Shown here piece by piece: positions 45,056 to 53,905 of a stretch of 64,000 bases of DNA. Source of the DNA: Longimonas halophila (lineage in GTDB: Bacteria > Bacteroidota > Rhodothermia > Rhodothermales > Salinibacteraceae); the NCBI RefSeq assembly GCF_002554705.1, contig NZ_PDEP01000010.1, positions 101,703 through 165,702 of the forward strand, read 5' to 3'. Made by a program: the position numbers and the translations under genes. A model generated the notes under the pieces. The model saw only the letters and a list, made by a program, of their open reading frames with translations. It made no database searches and had not been told where the DNA came from. Every line of letters starts with the position of its first letter. Position 1 is the stretch's first letter.

Positions 45056-46348
45056 ATGAACACCAGCTTACCAAGCAAACCGCCTGCCTGGATCAGTGTG
45101 CTCGTGCTTTCTCTTCTTGGCGTTGGTCTGCTGGGGGGATGCGAGAAGCCGGGCGATCTGCCGGATGCTACGCCCAACCGGGTGCAGGCCCCTGCCGAGG
45201 TGCCGGTGCTGCTGCTCTCCATCGACGGGCTGCGCCACGATTACCTGGAGCTGCACGACGCGCCGACGCTCGACTCGCTGCGGAATGCATCAGCTTCTGT
45301 AGAGCGGTTTGTGCCATCGTTTCCGACGAAGACCTTCCCGAATCACTACACGCTGGTCACGGGTCTGCATCCGGGCAACCATGGCATTGTCGCGAACAGC
45401 ATGTACGATCCGGAGATGGATGCCTCTTTTAGTATGAGCAACGAAGCTGCGGTGACGAACGGCGACTGGTGGGACGACGGCGAGCCCATCTGGGTAACAG
45501 CCGAGCAGCAGGGCTTGCGCGCGGCAACTTATTTCTGGCCCGGCTCCGAAGCCGAAATTGATGGCACGCGCCCTTCGTACTGGACGGCCTACGACGGTAG
45601 CGTACCCGGCAACGAGCGCGTGGACACGGTGCTCGATTGGCTCGACCTGCCCGAGGCCAAGCGCCCCTCGTTTCTGACGCTCTACTTCAGCACGGTGGAT
45701 ACGCAAGGGCATCGCCACGGTCCCGAATCCGACGAGGTCGCCACGGCCATGCAAGCGGTGGATGGCTACGTGCAGCGCCTAATCGACGGACTGAGTGCGC
45801 GCGGCATGGACGTGAACCTGTTCATTACGGGCGATCATGGCATGGTGGAGACGGCACGGGAGCGCGCTGTGGTGGTCGACGAGCACATCAATCTCGATGA
45901 CGTGCAGATCGTCGATTACACGCCCGTCGGCATGATGAATCCGCGCGCCGGGGTGGATCCGCAGCCGATCATCGACACGCTTGATGCGCTCGACCACGTA
46001 AGCGCCTATCACCGCAGCGAGACGCCCGAGGACCTGCACTTTCGTGATCATCCGCGCATCCCCGAAATCATTGCCATCGCCGATCCCGGATGGTCGCTCA
46101 CCACCACGTCATATCTCGAAGACAATCCCGACGGACTCAGCGGCGCCACGCACGGCTACGTACCGTCGACCCCCGACATGCAGACGCTCCTGATTGCGAA
46201 CGGTCCGGCCTTTGAGGCGGACACACAGGTTGAGACGCTCGACTTTGTGGACCTGTATCCGCTCATGACGCATCTGCTTGACTTGGACCCGGCGTCGCAC
46301 GACGGTTCGCTGCAGGCGGCACGTGGGCTGCTCCGGGCTGCGGAGTAG
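45056..46348 (+). CDS. Ectonucleotide pyrophosphatase/phosphodiesterase lipoprotein
   Basis: 430 residues. Lipoprotein signal ending LLGGC (Cys29), then the alkaline-phosphatase-superfamily NPP domain: LSIDGLRHDYL (metal Asp57), PTKTFPNHYTLVTGLHPGNHGI (nucleophile Thr93), STVDTQGHRHGP, ITGDHGM and GATHGYVPS supply the two zinc sites. All expected ligands are present. NPP enzymes hydrolyse nucleotide or phospholipid phosphodiesters outside the cytoplasm. It is 33 bp after the previous lipoprotein, so probably co-transcribed, and ends at a strong terminator. Confidence 0.92.
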   Translation: MNTSLPSKPPAWISVLVLSLLGVGLLGGCEKPGDLPDATPNRVQAPAEVPVLLLSIDGLRHDYLELHDAPTLDSLRNASASVERFVPSFPTKTFPNHYTLVTGLHPGNHGIVANSMYDPEMDASFSMSNEAAVTNGDWWDDGEPIWVTAEQQGLRAATYFWPGSEAEIDGTRPSYWTAYDGSVPGNERVDTVLDWLDLPEAKRPSFLTLYFSTVDTQGHRHGPESDEVATAMQAVDGYVQRLIDGLSARGMDVNLFITGDHGMVETARERAVVVDEHINLDDVQIVDYTPVGMMNPRAGVDPQPIIDTLDALDHVSAYHRSETPEDLHFRDHPRIPEIIAIADPGWSLTTTSYLEDNPDGLSGATHGYVPSTPDMQTLLIANGPAFEADTQVETLDFVDLYPLMTHLLDLDPASHDGSLQAARGLLRAAE

Positions 46349-46362
46349 CTTCCGACTGATAG

Positions 46363-46395
46363 ACCTGACAGGTCTCGGAGACCTGTCAGGTTTTT
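46363..46395 (+). terminator. Intrinsic terminator after the NPP gene
   Basis: Perfect 13-bp stem (acctgacaggtct / agacctgtcaggt) with a 3-nt loop and a T5 run, 15 bp after the stop. Confidence 0.9.
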
Positions 46396-46529
46396 GTGTT
46401 CGGTCTGATCCCTTCATCCGCAACACCCGCGTTACGTGTGGTAGGGGCACTGCATCAACAGAAACGCACGTCTGGGTGCTGGGTGTAATACGGCTGTGCA
46501 TCTGTTGCTCTGCATCTGTCTGACTCCCC

Positions 46530-49502
46530 ATGACCCAACACATTACGATTCGTGGCGCGCGCGAGAACAACCTGCAAAGCGTCGATGTCGATATTCCGCG
46601 CAACCAGCTTGTGGTCGTCACCGGCCTGTCGGGGTCGGGGAAGTCGAGCCTCGCCTTCGACACCATCTACGCGGAGGGCCAGCGCCGCTACATGGAGAGC
46701 CTCAGCGCCTATGCGCGCCAGTTCCTGGAGATGATGGAGCGCCCCGACGTGGACCACATCGACGGGCTCTCTCCCGTAATCTCCATCGAGCAGAAAACCG
46801 TGGGCGGCAACCCGCGCTCCACCGTGGGCACTGTCACCGAGGTGTACGACTTCCTACGCCTGCTCTACGCCCGCGCCGCCACCGCCTACTCGCACGAGAC
46901 GGGCAACCGGATGCGCAAGCAGAGCGATGACGAGATCATCGACGGTATCCTGGGCTTCCCCGAAGGCACGCGCCTTATGATCCTGGCGCCCGTCGTAAAA
47001 GGACGGAAGGGCCATTACCGCGAGCTCTTTGAGCAGACGGCCAGTCAGGGCTTCGAGCGCTTCCGCGTGGATGGCACCATGCGCACCTACGAGGAGGGCA
47101 TGAAGCTGGAGCGCTACGAAACGCACGACATCGAGGTCGTGGTTGATCGCCTCGTCGTCAAAGACGGCATTCGTCCGCGCGTAGGGCAGAGCGTGCAGAC
47201 TGCGCTCGATATGGGCGGGGGCACGCTCATTGGACATGTGGTCGATGTTCAGGGGGATGCAGAGGCCGATGTGGATGCAGGCGATCATCTCTTTAGCCGC
47301 CACCTGGTGGATCCCGAAACGGGCCTGTCTTACGACGAACCGTCGCCGAATCTCTTCTCGTTCAACACCCCCTACGGCGCCTGCCAAAACTGCGATGGAC
47401 TCGGCGTGACGAACACCCTCGACGCCGACCTGATGATCCCCGACCCCTCAAAAACTATTGCCGAGGGCGGACTCGTGCCGCTGGGTAAACCCCGCGACAT
47501 CTGGATCTTCAGTCAGCTGGAGGCGGTGGCCGAGGCGTACGACTTTGACTTCGACACGCCCATTGAGGACCTCTCCGACGAGCAGCGCGATGTGATTCTG
47601 CATGGCGCAGGCGAGGAGCAGTTCGACATCAAGTACCGCTACAAGGGGCGCGCGGTCAACTACACGCACCGCTACGGCGGACTCATGCAGCATGTGCAGC
47701 ACGCCTACGACAACACTGATTCGTCGAAGAAGCGGCGCTGGGCCGAGTCGTTTATGCGCGAGACGACGTGTCCGACCTGCGGCGGGGCGCGCCTCAACAA
47801 GATTGCGCGCTCGTACTGCATTGGCGAGTACACGATTGGCGACCTCGCAAATATGGATCTGGAGCGCCTGCGCGAGGTCGTGAACACGCTTTCGTTCGAC
47901 AGCGAGCAGCAGCGTACGATTGCGCGCCCCATCATCAAGGAGGTGCACGAGCGGCTCGACTTCCTGGTGAACGTGGGTGTGGGCTACCTGACGCTCGACC
48001 GCACCGCGCGCTCGCTCAGTGGCGGCGAAAGCCAGCGCATCCGCCTGGCTACGCAGGTGGGCACGCAGCTTACAGGTGTGCTCTACGTGCTCGACGAACC
48101 CTCGATTGGACTGCATCCGCGCGACAATGAGCGGCTCATCCGGTCGCTGCAGGCGCTGCGCGATCTGGGCAACTCGGTGCTGGTGGTGGAGCACGACCGC
48201 GAGATGATCGAGGCTGCCGATTACGTGGTCGATCTGGGACCCGGCGCGGGCGAGAAAGGGGGCCACCTGGTGGCGGAGGGTCCGCCCGAGACGCTCACGC
48301 ATACGAGCGAGAACGGCACGGCCACCAATGGCACGTCTGGCACCAATGACGTAGTCGTGAATGGTGAGTACACCGGCAGCGTGACGGTGGCGTATCTGCG
48401 GGGTGAGCGGGTGATTGGCGTGCCCGGCGAGCGCCGCTCGGGCTCCGGCGATGTGCTCACCCTGCGGGGCGCGACCGGTCACAACCTGAAAGGCGATCCG
48501 CTGCGCATCCCCCTGAATACATTTACGTGCATCACCGGCGTGTCGGGCTCGGGCAAGTCCACGCTCATCAACCAGACGCTGTATCCCATTCTGTCGCGGC
48601 ACCATCACAACGCGAAGACAGTGCCGCTGTCGTATGAGAGCGTTGAGGGCATCGACCATATCGACAAGGTGATCGAGATCGACCAGAAGCCGATTGGGCG
48701 CACGCCGCGTTCGAATCCGGCCACCTACACCAAGCTGATGGACTACCTGCGCGACCTCTTTCAGCAGCTGCCCGAGGCGGAGATTCGGGGCTACGGGAAG
48801 AGCCGCTTCTCGTTCAACACGAAAGGCGGACGCTGCAAGAAGTGCGGCGGCACGGGCACGGTGACGCTGGAGATGAACTTCCTGCCTGACGTAAAGGTGA
48901 CCTGCGACGAATGCAACGGCAAGCGCTACAACGAGGAGACGCTGGAGGTGCGCTACAAAGGGCACTCCATGGCGGATGTGCTGGATCTGACCGTAACCGA
49001 GGCGCTCGATTTGTTCGAGAACCTGCCGCGCATCCAGCGCAAGCTGCGCACACTGGAGGCGGTGGGACTGGGCTACATCCGGCTGGGACAGCAGTCCACC
49101 ACACTCAGTGGCGGCGAGGCACAGCGCGTGAAGCTCTCAAAAGAGCTGTCGCGTCCGGGCACGGGCGACACGCTCTACATCCTGGACGAGCCCACGACTG
49201 GCATGCACTTCGAGGACATCCGTCACCTCTTGAACGTGCTGCGTGCCCTGGTGAGCAACGGCAACACGGTGGTCGTCATTGAGCACAACATGGACGTGGT
49301 GAAGCAAGCGGACCACATCATTGATCTGGGCCCCGAAGGCGGACAGCGCGGCGGCGAGATCGTGTTTGAGGGACCGCCCGAAGAGTTGGCCCAGGCGGAT
49401 ACGTACACGGCGCGCTATGTTGAGGAAGAACTGGCCCGTGCCCAGCGCGAAGATGCCGTGGTGATGGATCTGAACGCGTTTGTGGAGGAGGGGGCAGCGT
49501 AG
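46530..49502 (+). CDS. uvrA: Excinuclease ABC subunit A
   Basis: 990 residues. Two ABC ATPase halves: Walker A TGLSGSGKSS (residues 31-40) and GVSGSGKST, signature motifs LSGGESQRIRLATQ and LSGGEAQRVKLSKE, and Walker B segments VLDEPSIGLHP and ILDEPTTGMHF. Zinc modules CQNCDGLG, CPTCGGARL and CKKCGGTGTVTLEMNFLPDVKVTC-type are visible, but the first half of zinc finger 1 lacks its CxxC (see findings). Between the halves is a Gly/Thr/Asn-rich insert (ATNGTSGTND). UvrA recognises lesions for nucleotide excision repair with UvrB. Neighbouring lexA is not close; an SOS box was not identified upstream. Confidence 0.96.
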   Translation: MTQHITIRGARENNLQSVDVDIPRNQLVVVTGLSGSGKSSLAFDTIYAEGQRRYMESLSAYARQFLEMMERPDVDHIDGLSPVISIEQKTVGGNPRSTVGTVTEVYDFLRLLYARAATAYSHETGNRMRKQSDDEIIDGILGFPEGTRLMILAPVVKGRKGHYRELFEQTASQGFERFRVDGTMRTYEEGMKLERYETHDIEVVVDRLVVKDGIRPRVGQSVQTALDMGGGTLIGHVVDVQGDAEADVDAGDHLFSRHLVDPETGLSYDEPSPNLFSFNTPYGACQNCDGLGVTNTLDADLMIPDPSKTIAEGGLVPLGKPRDIWIFSQLEAVAEAYDFDFDTPIEDLSDEQRDVILHGAGEEQFDIKYRYKGRAVNYTHRYGGLMQHVQHAYDNTDSSKKRRWAESFMRETTCPTCGGARLNKIARSYCIGEYTIGDLANMDLERLREVVNTLSFDSEQQRTIARPIIKEVHERLDFLVNVGVGYLTLDRTARSLSGGESQRIRLATQVGTQLTGVLYVLDEPSIGLHPRDNERLIRSLQALRDLGNSVLVVEHDREMIEAADYVVDLGPGAGEKGGHLVAEGPPETLTHTSENGTATNGTSGTNDVVVNGEYTGSVTVAYLRGERVIGVPGERRSGSGDVLTLRGATGHNLKGDPLRIPLNTFTCITGVSGSGKSTLINQTLYPILSRHHHNAKTVPLSYESVEGIDHIDKVIEIDQKPIGRTPRSNPATYTKLMDYLRDLFQQLPEAEIRGYGKSRFSFNTKGGRCKKCGGTGTVTLEMNFLPDVKVTCDECNGKRYNEETLEVRYKGHSMADVLDLTVTEALDLFENLPRIQRKLRTLEAVGLGYIRLGQQSTTLSGGEAQRVKLSKELSRPGTGDTLYILDEPTTGMHFEDIRHLLNVLRALVSNGNTVVVIEHNMDVVKQADHIIDLGPEGGQRGGEIVFEGPPEELAQADTYTARYVEEELARAQREDAVVMDLNAFVEEGAA

Positions 49503-49527
49503 TGCACACAGCTCGCTTCTCGCTCCT

Positions 49528-49672
49528 GTCATCCCGAGCGCATACCGACAGGAGTCGGCATGCAGCCGAGGGATCTCCAGACGCGCGGGGCGAGGAAGCC
49601 GATTGGGAGGAAAGCACCACCGCTGCGGGATGGCATTGAGATCCTTCCGATGCAGGGCATCGTCAGGATGAC
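49528..49672. repeat. Inverted repeat R5, copy 1
   Basis: Imperfect palindrome: starts gtcatcccgagcg, includes gagggatctcc, then gagatccttcc and ends cgtcaggatgac. Related elements are at 55899 and, in reduced form, at 52994. No coding potential. Confidence 0.6.
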
Positions 49673-49766
49673 TTTGGCGTGGAAGTCGGGGCGGGACAAT
49701 GCGGAATAAGCGATGCGACAGAGGTTGTCCGCTCTTTTCTCCGGTTTCGTGCAGATTCAGGCAGAG

Positions 49767-49822
49767 CTCCTTGCTCCCCTGGAGAGGGGAGCTGTCGCGA
49801 AGCGACTGAGGGGCGGACCTTA
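49767..49822. repeat. G+C-rich interspersed repeat-like segment
   Basis: ctccttgctcccctggagagg followed by ggagctgtcgcgaagcgactgaggggcgg. The dyads ctcccct/aggggag and gtcgc/gcgac are seen. Such segments recur in genomes of this group; only one copy is in the window. It ends at the minus-strand stop of the FAH gene. Confidence 0.35.
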
Positions 49823-50482
49823 CCGTTCCTCCTTCTCCACCCGTACCGAAAGGCCAGGCCCGGCAGAGAACGTCGCCTCCAGCACATCACCCGCCTCGAC
49901 GGGATCCACGCCCTCGGGCGTGCCGGTGTAGATCAGATCGCCGGGCTCCAGCGTGAAGACCGATGAGCAGTACGCAATCAGTTCCGCCACCGAAAAGATC
50001 ATGTGCTCGGTGGAGCCGTGCTGGCGCTGCTCGCCGTTAACGGATACGCCAAGCGTGAGCTGCTGCGGATCGGCAACCTCGGAAGCGGGCACGATGGGGC
50101 CGAGCGGCGCGAACGTGTCGAATCCCTTCGCCACCGACCACGGATGCCGCCGCTCCTTAGCGCCCGCCTGGATGTCGCGCGCGGTCATGTCGAGTCCGAT
50201 CGCGTAGCCCGCCACGTGGTCGAGCGCATCTTCGGCAGCGATGTGCTTGCCGCCGGTGCCAATCACGACCACCAGCTCCACCTCATGGTGCACCTCCGAC
50301 GACGCCTGCGGGATGCGGACGGCGTCGCCCGTTCCGATGAGTGCCGTCGACGGTTTCAGGAAGACCATGGGCTGATCGGGCACATCGCTTTTCATCTCAG
50401 CGGCATGCTTGGCGTAGTTGCGCCCAATGCAGAGCAGCTTACCCGGCGTGAGTTGGCGTCCGTTCGGAAGAGAGAGCTTCAT
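49820..50482 (-). CDS. Fumarylacetoacetate hydrolase family protein
   Basis: 220 residues from ATG 50482. FAH core: GRQLTPGKLLCIGRNYAKHAAEM, then VFLKPSTALIG, HHEVELVVVIG (metal Glu pair), GYAIGLDMTARDIQAGAKERRHPWSVAKGFDTFAPLGP and LEPGDLIYTGTPEGV. Members of this size act as acylpyruvate hydrolases or oxaloacetate decarboxylases; which one cannot be told. It is divergent from rplU. Confidence 0.92.
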   Translation of the reverse strand: MKLSLPNGRQLTPGKLLCIGRNYAKHAAEMKSDVPDQPMVFLKPSTALIGTGDAVRIPQASSEVHHEVELVVVIGTGGKHIAAEDALDHVAGYAIGLDMTARDIQAGAKERRHPWSVAKGFDTFAPLGPIVPASEVADPQQLTLGVSVNGEQRQHGSTEHMIFSVAELIAYCSSVFTLEPGDLIYTGTPEGVDPVEAGDVLEATFSAGPGLSVRVEKEER

Positions 50483-50609
50483 AAGAAACACGAATCAGAT
50501 GATAGGAAAACAGCGAAACTTTGCGGGGAAACGACCGTGGTCAACCTCTGCACAAAATCGTTCACTCTCGCGGTGGTACCCAATCCAGCGCTCCAAAGCA
50601 GAGATCCCT

Positions 50610-50930
50610 ATGTACGCTATTGTTGACGTGAAAGACAAACAATTCAAGGTGCGTGAAAACGACACCGTGTACGTTCCGTACCACGCAGATGCGGAGGCGG
50701 ACGACACCCTCACCATCGACCGCGTGCTGTTGCTGTCGGATACCGACGGCGATGTGACGGTGGGTACGCCCACGGTGGACGGCGCTACGGTCGAAGCAAA
50801 AGTGCTTGAGCACGTGAAGGGCGATAAAGTGATCGTCTTCAAGAAGAAACGACGCAAGCGGTACCGCGTGAAAAGAGGTCACCGTCAGCAATACACGAAG
50901 ATTCAGATTGAAGCGGTACACACCGCGTAG
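50610..50930 (+). CDS. rplU: 50S ribosomal protein L21
   Basis: 106 residues from ATG 50610 (MYAIVDVKDKQFKVRENDTV). The L21 motif GHRQQYTKIQIEAV is at the end, with KVIVFKKKRRKRYRVKRGHR before it. An upstream open frame to 50418 is not L21-like. It precedes rpmA by 81 bp, the standard rplU-rpmA pair, transcribed away from the FAH gene. Confidence 0.97.
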   Translation: MYAIVDVKDKQFKVRENDTVYVPYHADAEADDTLTIDRVLLLSDTDGDVTVGTPTVDGATVEAKVLEHVKGDKVIVFKKKRRKRYRVKRGHRQQYTKIQIEAVHTA

Positions 50931-51011
50931 GCTCGCTGGGCCGGGCGGCTCTCTTGCGCCTGCGTCCACAAGCTTCCACATTCGCTTGTAGCATAGACAA
51001 CAGAGGCAGGT

Positions 51012-51272
51012 ATGGCTCACAAGAAAGGCATGGGTTCGACCAAAAACGGTCGCGACTCCAACCCCAAGTATCTCGGTGTTAAAACGTACGGCGGCGAATT
51101 CGTGAAAGCCGGTAGCATCATCGTGCGGCAGCGCGGCACAAAGTTTCACCCCGGCAAAAACGTAGGCCGCGGTGGCGACGATACGCTCTTCGCCAAAGAA
51201 ACCGGCACGGTGCAGTTTGCCCGTAGCCGTGGCAACCGCCGCTACGTCCACATTGTGCCGGAAGAAGCGTAA
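51012..51272 (+). CDS. rpmA: 50S ribosomal protein L27
   Basis: 86 residues: [24 protein letters not shown] then [31 protein letters not shown]. The N-terminus is the mature form, without the cleavable leader found in Firmicutes L27. It contacts the peptidyl-transferase centre. A hairpin follows at 51302. Confidence 0.97.
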   Translation: MAHKKGMGSTKNGRDSNPKYLGVKTYGGEFVKAGSIIVRQRGTKFHPGKNVGRGGDDTLFAKETGTVQFARSRGNRRYVHIVPEEA

Positions 51273-51301
51273 CGCGCTCTTTTGGCATGACGACGACATG
51301 T

Positions 51302-51332
51302 ACCGCCGCTTGGCCGTGTGCCGAGCGGCGGT
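51302..51332 (+). terminator. Hairpin after rpmA
   Basis: Perfect 9-bp stem accgccgct / agcggcggt with a 13-nt loop, 29 bp after the stop, followed by a T-rich stretch (tctgtgttt). Confidence 0.7.
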
Positions 51333-51533
51333 TCTGTGTTTGGGGATGCGAAAGCGTTTCCAGATATGCATACGCGCTACGGTACGGCGCAAACGTGCCA
51401 GTAGTCGGAGAAGGGAAGCGCCACCCGGCGCGAGACGCCCCGAGTGCGCATTACAGGAAGAGAGGGAAGAGCCACAGGTGACGAGAATTACCCCTCATCT
51501 TGTTCTTCTCCTCTGCACGTGCTTGGCGACTTG

Positions 51534-51591
51534 TAGCCCGGGACTGGGAGCGAAGCGGACGTCCCGGGCGGTGATTGAACCCCGCTAAACA
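51534..51591 (-). repeat. Dispersed palindromic repeat family R2, copy 2
   Basis: The complement begins tgtttagcg-ggttcaat and contains ccgcccggga ... tcccgggcta, matching the copy at 29846-29915 with a different, shorter centre. The 51273-51643 gap otherwise shows only the rpmA terminator. Confidence 0.65.
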
Positions 51592-51643
51592 CGTACTCTC
51601 CCCTCGGGAAAAGAGACTTAGCGGTGTTGGGTAGGCCTGTGCC

Positions 51644-52726
51644 TCACTCCGCGGCCATCTTCGCGCGCTCAGCAGCGGTGACGATGCCCTCGGGCTTCGG
51701 CATGAACTGCGGCTCGGCCTTCGACGGCGGGGCAAACTCGCCGACAAAGTCGATTTCCGTGTCGAGATGGTAGCCCGTCTCCTCCTCAACGGTCTGCTGC
51801 ACACGCCTGATGAGCGCACACACATCGGCTGCGGTGGCGCCGCCGCGGTTCACGAAGATGTTGGCGTGGCGATGCGTCACCTCCGCGCCGCCAATGCGCA
51901 TGCCTTTGAGTCCGGCCCCGTCGATGAGGCGACCCGCGCCTACGCCCTCAATTTTCTTGAAGATGGAGCCTACACTCGGCTCGGTGTCGAGCGGCGGGTG
52001 GCGGAGCGAACGCCACTCCAGGTTCTCTTCCATGATGCGCCGCATGCGTTCGGGGTCGCCCGGTTCGAGCTGGAACGTGGTGGCCAGCACAATGTCGTCG
52101 CGGTCGTGCAAGATGGAGTAGTCGTAGCCGTAGTCGAAGTAGTCGACGCCTACGGTCTGGCGCGTGCCGTCTTCGGTGAGGATGTCGGCTTCGTGCACCA
52201 CCTCTTCGATGAACATGGTGCGTTCGCGCTCGGGAGCGGGCGAGAGGAAGTGCAGGTTCTGCCAGAGTGCCCCGCCCACCGTCGACGGGATGCCCACGTA
52301 GTGCTCCAGACCCGACAGCCCCGCATCCACCGCCGCATGGATAACATCTGGGTACATGGTGGCGCCGCTCTCTACGTAGAGCTGGTGCGTCTCTCTGTTG
52401 ATGCGAAGGTGATGGGCGGCGTTGCGAATAACGAGTCCGCGCACGCCATGGTCGCCCACCACGAGGTTGGCGCCGGTGCCCAGCACATGATGCGGGATGT
52501 CGAGGTCGCGGGCGACCTGCAGGGCGGTGGCAAGCTCATCAGCCGAGGTAACTTCCCAGAACAGGTCGGCGGGGCCGCCGATCTTGAACGTGGTATAGGG
52601 GGCGAGCGGCACGTTATGCTGCAGGGCATCGCCCGCGTGCGGCGCGAGAGCGTCGACCGCTCGCTGGAGCACTTGGGGGGCGAGACAGGAGGCTTCGGGG
52701 CAATACGGAGGCGGGAACGCGCTCAT
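51644..52726 (-). CDS. murB: UDP-N-acetylenolpyruvoylglucosamine reductase
   Basis: 360 residues. The FAD-binding region YTTFKIGGPADLFWEV, VLGTGANLVVGDHGVRGLVI and SGATMYPDVIHAAVDAGLSGLEHYVGIPSTVGGALWQN are typical. SVGSIFKKIEG has the catalytic Ser and TEIDFVGEF the final Glu. The N-terminus is longer by about 30 residues than in E. coli. It makes UDP-MurNAc for peptidoglycan. Start ATG at 52726. Confidence 0.95.
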   Translation of the reverse strand: MSAFPPPYCPEASCLAPQVLQRAVDALAPHAGDALQHNVPLAPYTTFKIGGPADLFWEVTSADELATALQVARDLDIPHHVLGTGANLVVGDHGVRGLVIRNAAHHLRINRETHQLYVESGATMYPDVIHAAVDAGLSGLEHYVGIPSTVGGALWQNLHFLSPAPERERTMFIEEVVHEADILTEDGTRQTVGVDYFDYGYDYSILHDRDDIVLATTFQLEPGDPERMRRIMEENLEWRSLRHPPLDTEPSVGSIFKKIEGVGAGRLIDGAGLKGMRIGGAEVTHRHANIFVNRGGATAADVCALIRRVQQTVEEETGYHLDTEIDFVGEFAPPSKAEPQFMPKPEGIVTAAERAKMAAE

Positions 52727-52993
52727 TGGGGCTGGGGGGATTGCGGCGATAGCATGCAGACAGTGGCCTGTGAGATCAAAGCCGTATTGGATACGACCAG
52801 CCCCTCGGAGTTGTGCCGATGCTTGGTTGCGGGCACCGACCTGCGTATCCCTCTAACATAGAACGGAGAGATGGGCGCGTCTGTCGGCTCAAGTAGTCGG
52901 ACGCAGGAGCGTCCTTTGCCTCATCGCATCGCCGGGGGACCGTCGGTGCCAAGTCCTGTGATTGGTCTCACAACTTCACCGAGCCCCCACTCT

Positions 52994-53025
52994 GGTCATC
53001 CTGAACTTGATTCAGGATCCAGACC
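52994..53025. repeat. Short hairpin of the R5 type
   Basis: ggtc-atcctgaa-cttga-ttcaggat-cca-gacc, a hairpin resembling the ends of R5. The 52727-53132 gap otherwise holds a candidate -10 (TATATT, 53095-53100) for the transaldolase gene, with no good -35. Confidence 0.5.
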
Positions 53026-53132
53026 GGACGCCTGACCTTTGGCAGACTGCAGCCACAGTCGAACTCTAAACGGGGTTATTCATTATAGAACTGCTATATT
53101 CGTACGACCTATCTGACGAACTCTGACCCCCT

Positions 53133-53798
53133 ATGAAATTTTTTATTGACACGGCCAATCTTGACGAAGTCCGCGAGGCGAACGACCTGGGCGTGCTCGA
53201 TGGCGTAACGACCAATCCTTCGCTCGTGAAGAAGGAGGGCAACATCGACTTTCACGAGCGCGTGCAGGAGATCTGCAACATCGTGGACGGCGACGTGTCG
53301 GCAGAGGTGACGGCGACGGACTTCGACGGCATTATGATGGAGGCGCACGAGTTGGCGCAGCTCCACGACAACGTGGTCGTGAAGGTGCCGCTCATCCGCG
53401 AAGGCATTAAGGCGATTCGGGCGCTCTCGGACGAGGGCATCCCCACGAACTGTACGCTTTGCTTCTCGCCGATGCAGGCGCTGCTGGCGGCCAAGGCGGG
53501 CGCTACGTACATCAGTCCGTTCATTGGACGCATTGACGACATCTCCTCCAACGGCATGCAGCTGATTGAGGAGATCGTACAGATCTATGCCAACTACGGC
53601 TTCGAGACGGAGGTGCTGGCCGCTTCCATCCGTCACCCGATGCACGTGAAAGAAGCCGCGCTCGCCGGCGCCGATGTGGCCACGATTCCGTTTGGCACCA
53701 TCCAGAAGCTGCTGGAGCACCCGCTGACGGATCGGGGCCTGCAGCGCTTCTTAGACGACTGGAACGCCTACCAGGACGAAATCGCTGAGGCCGCGTAA
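53133..53798 (+). CDS. Transaldolase, fructose-6-phosphate aldolase/TalC-like
   Basis: 221 residues, the short form. [32 protein letters not shown] and [15 protein letters not shown] with the Schiff-base Lys84 are signatures of the TalC/Fsa group; the FIGRIDD and ASIRHPMHV segments complete the phosphate and active site. It transfers a dihydroxyacetone unit in the pentose phosphate pathway. It cannot be told from the sequence whether transaldolase or Fsa activity dominates. Confidence 0.93.
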   Translation: MKFFIDTANLDEVREANDLGVLDGVTTNPSLVKKEGNIDFHERVQEICNIVDGDVSAEVTATDFDGIMMEAHELAQLHDNVVVKVPLIREGIKAIRALSDEGIPTNCTLCFSPMQALLAAKAGATYISPFIGRIDDISSNGMQLIEEIVQIYANYGFETEVLAASIRHPMHVKEAALAGADVATIPFGTIQKLLEHPLTDRGLQRFLDDWNAYQDEIAEAA

Positions 53799-53905
53799 CG
53801 CCTTGGGGTGCTGTGGAGCGCGTGCTCTGCTGCCCTGGGCCAATCCGGGGCAGCGGCGCAGCCTGTGTGCTGTTTATTTGTTGAATCGGACCTTCCTGCT
53901 TGCTT

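Noticed and set aside
47448..48965. Minus-strand open frame of 505 codons opposite uvrA
   Set aside because: Shadow frame; the uvrA motifs on the plus strand are unambiguous.
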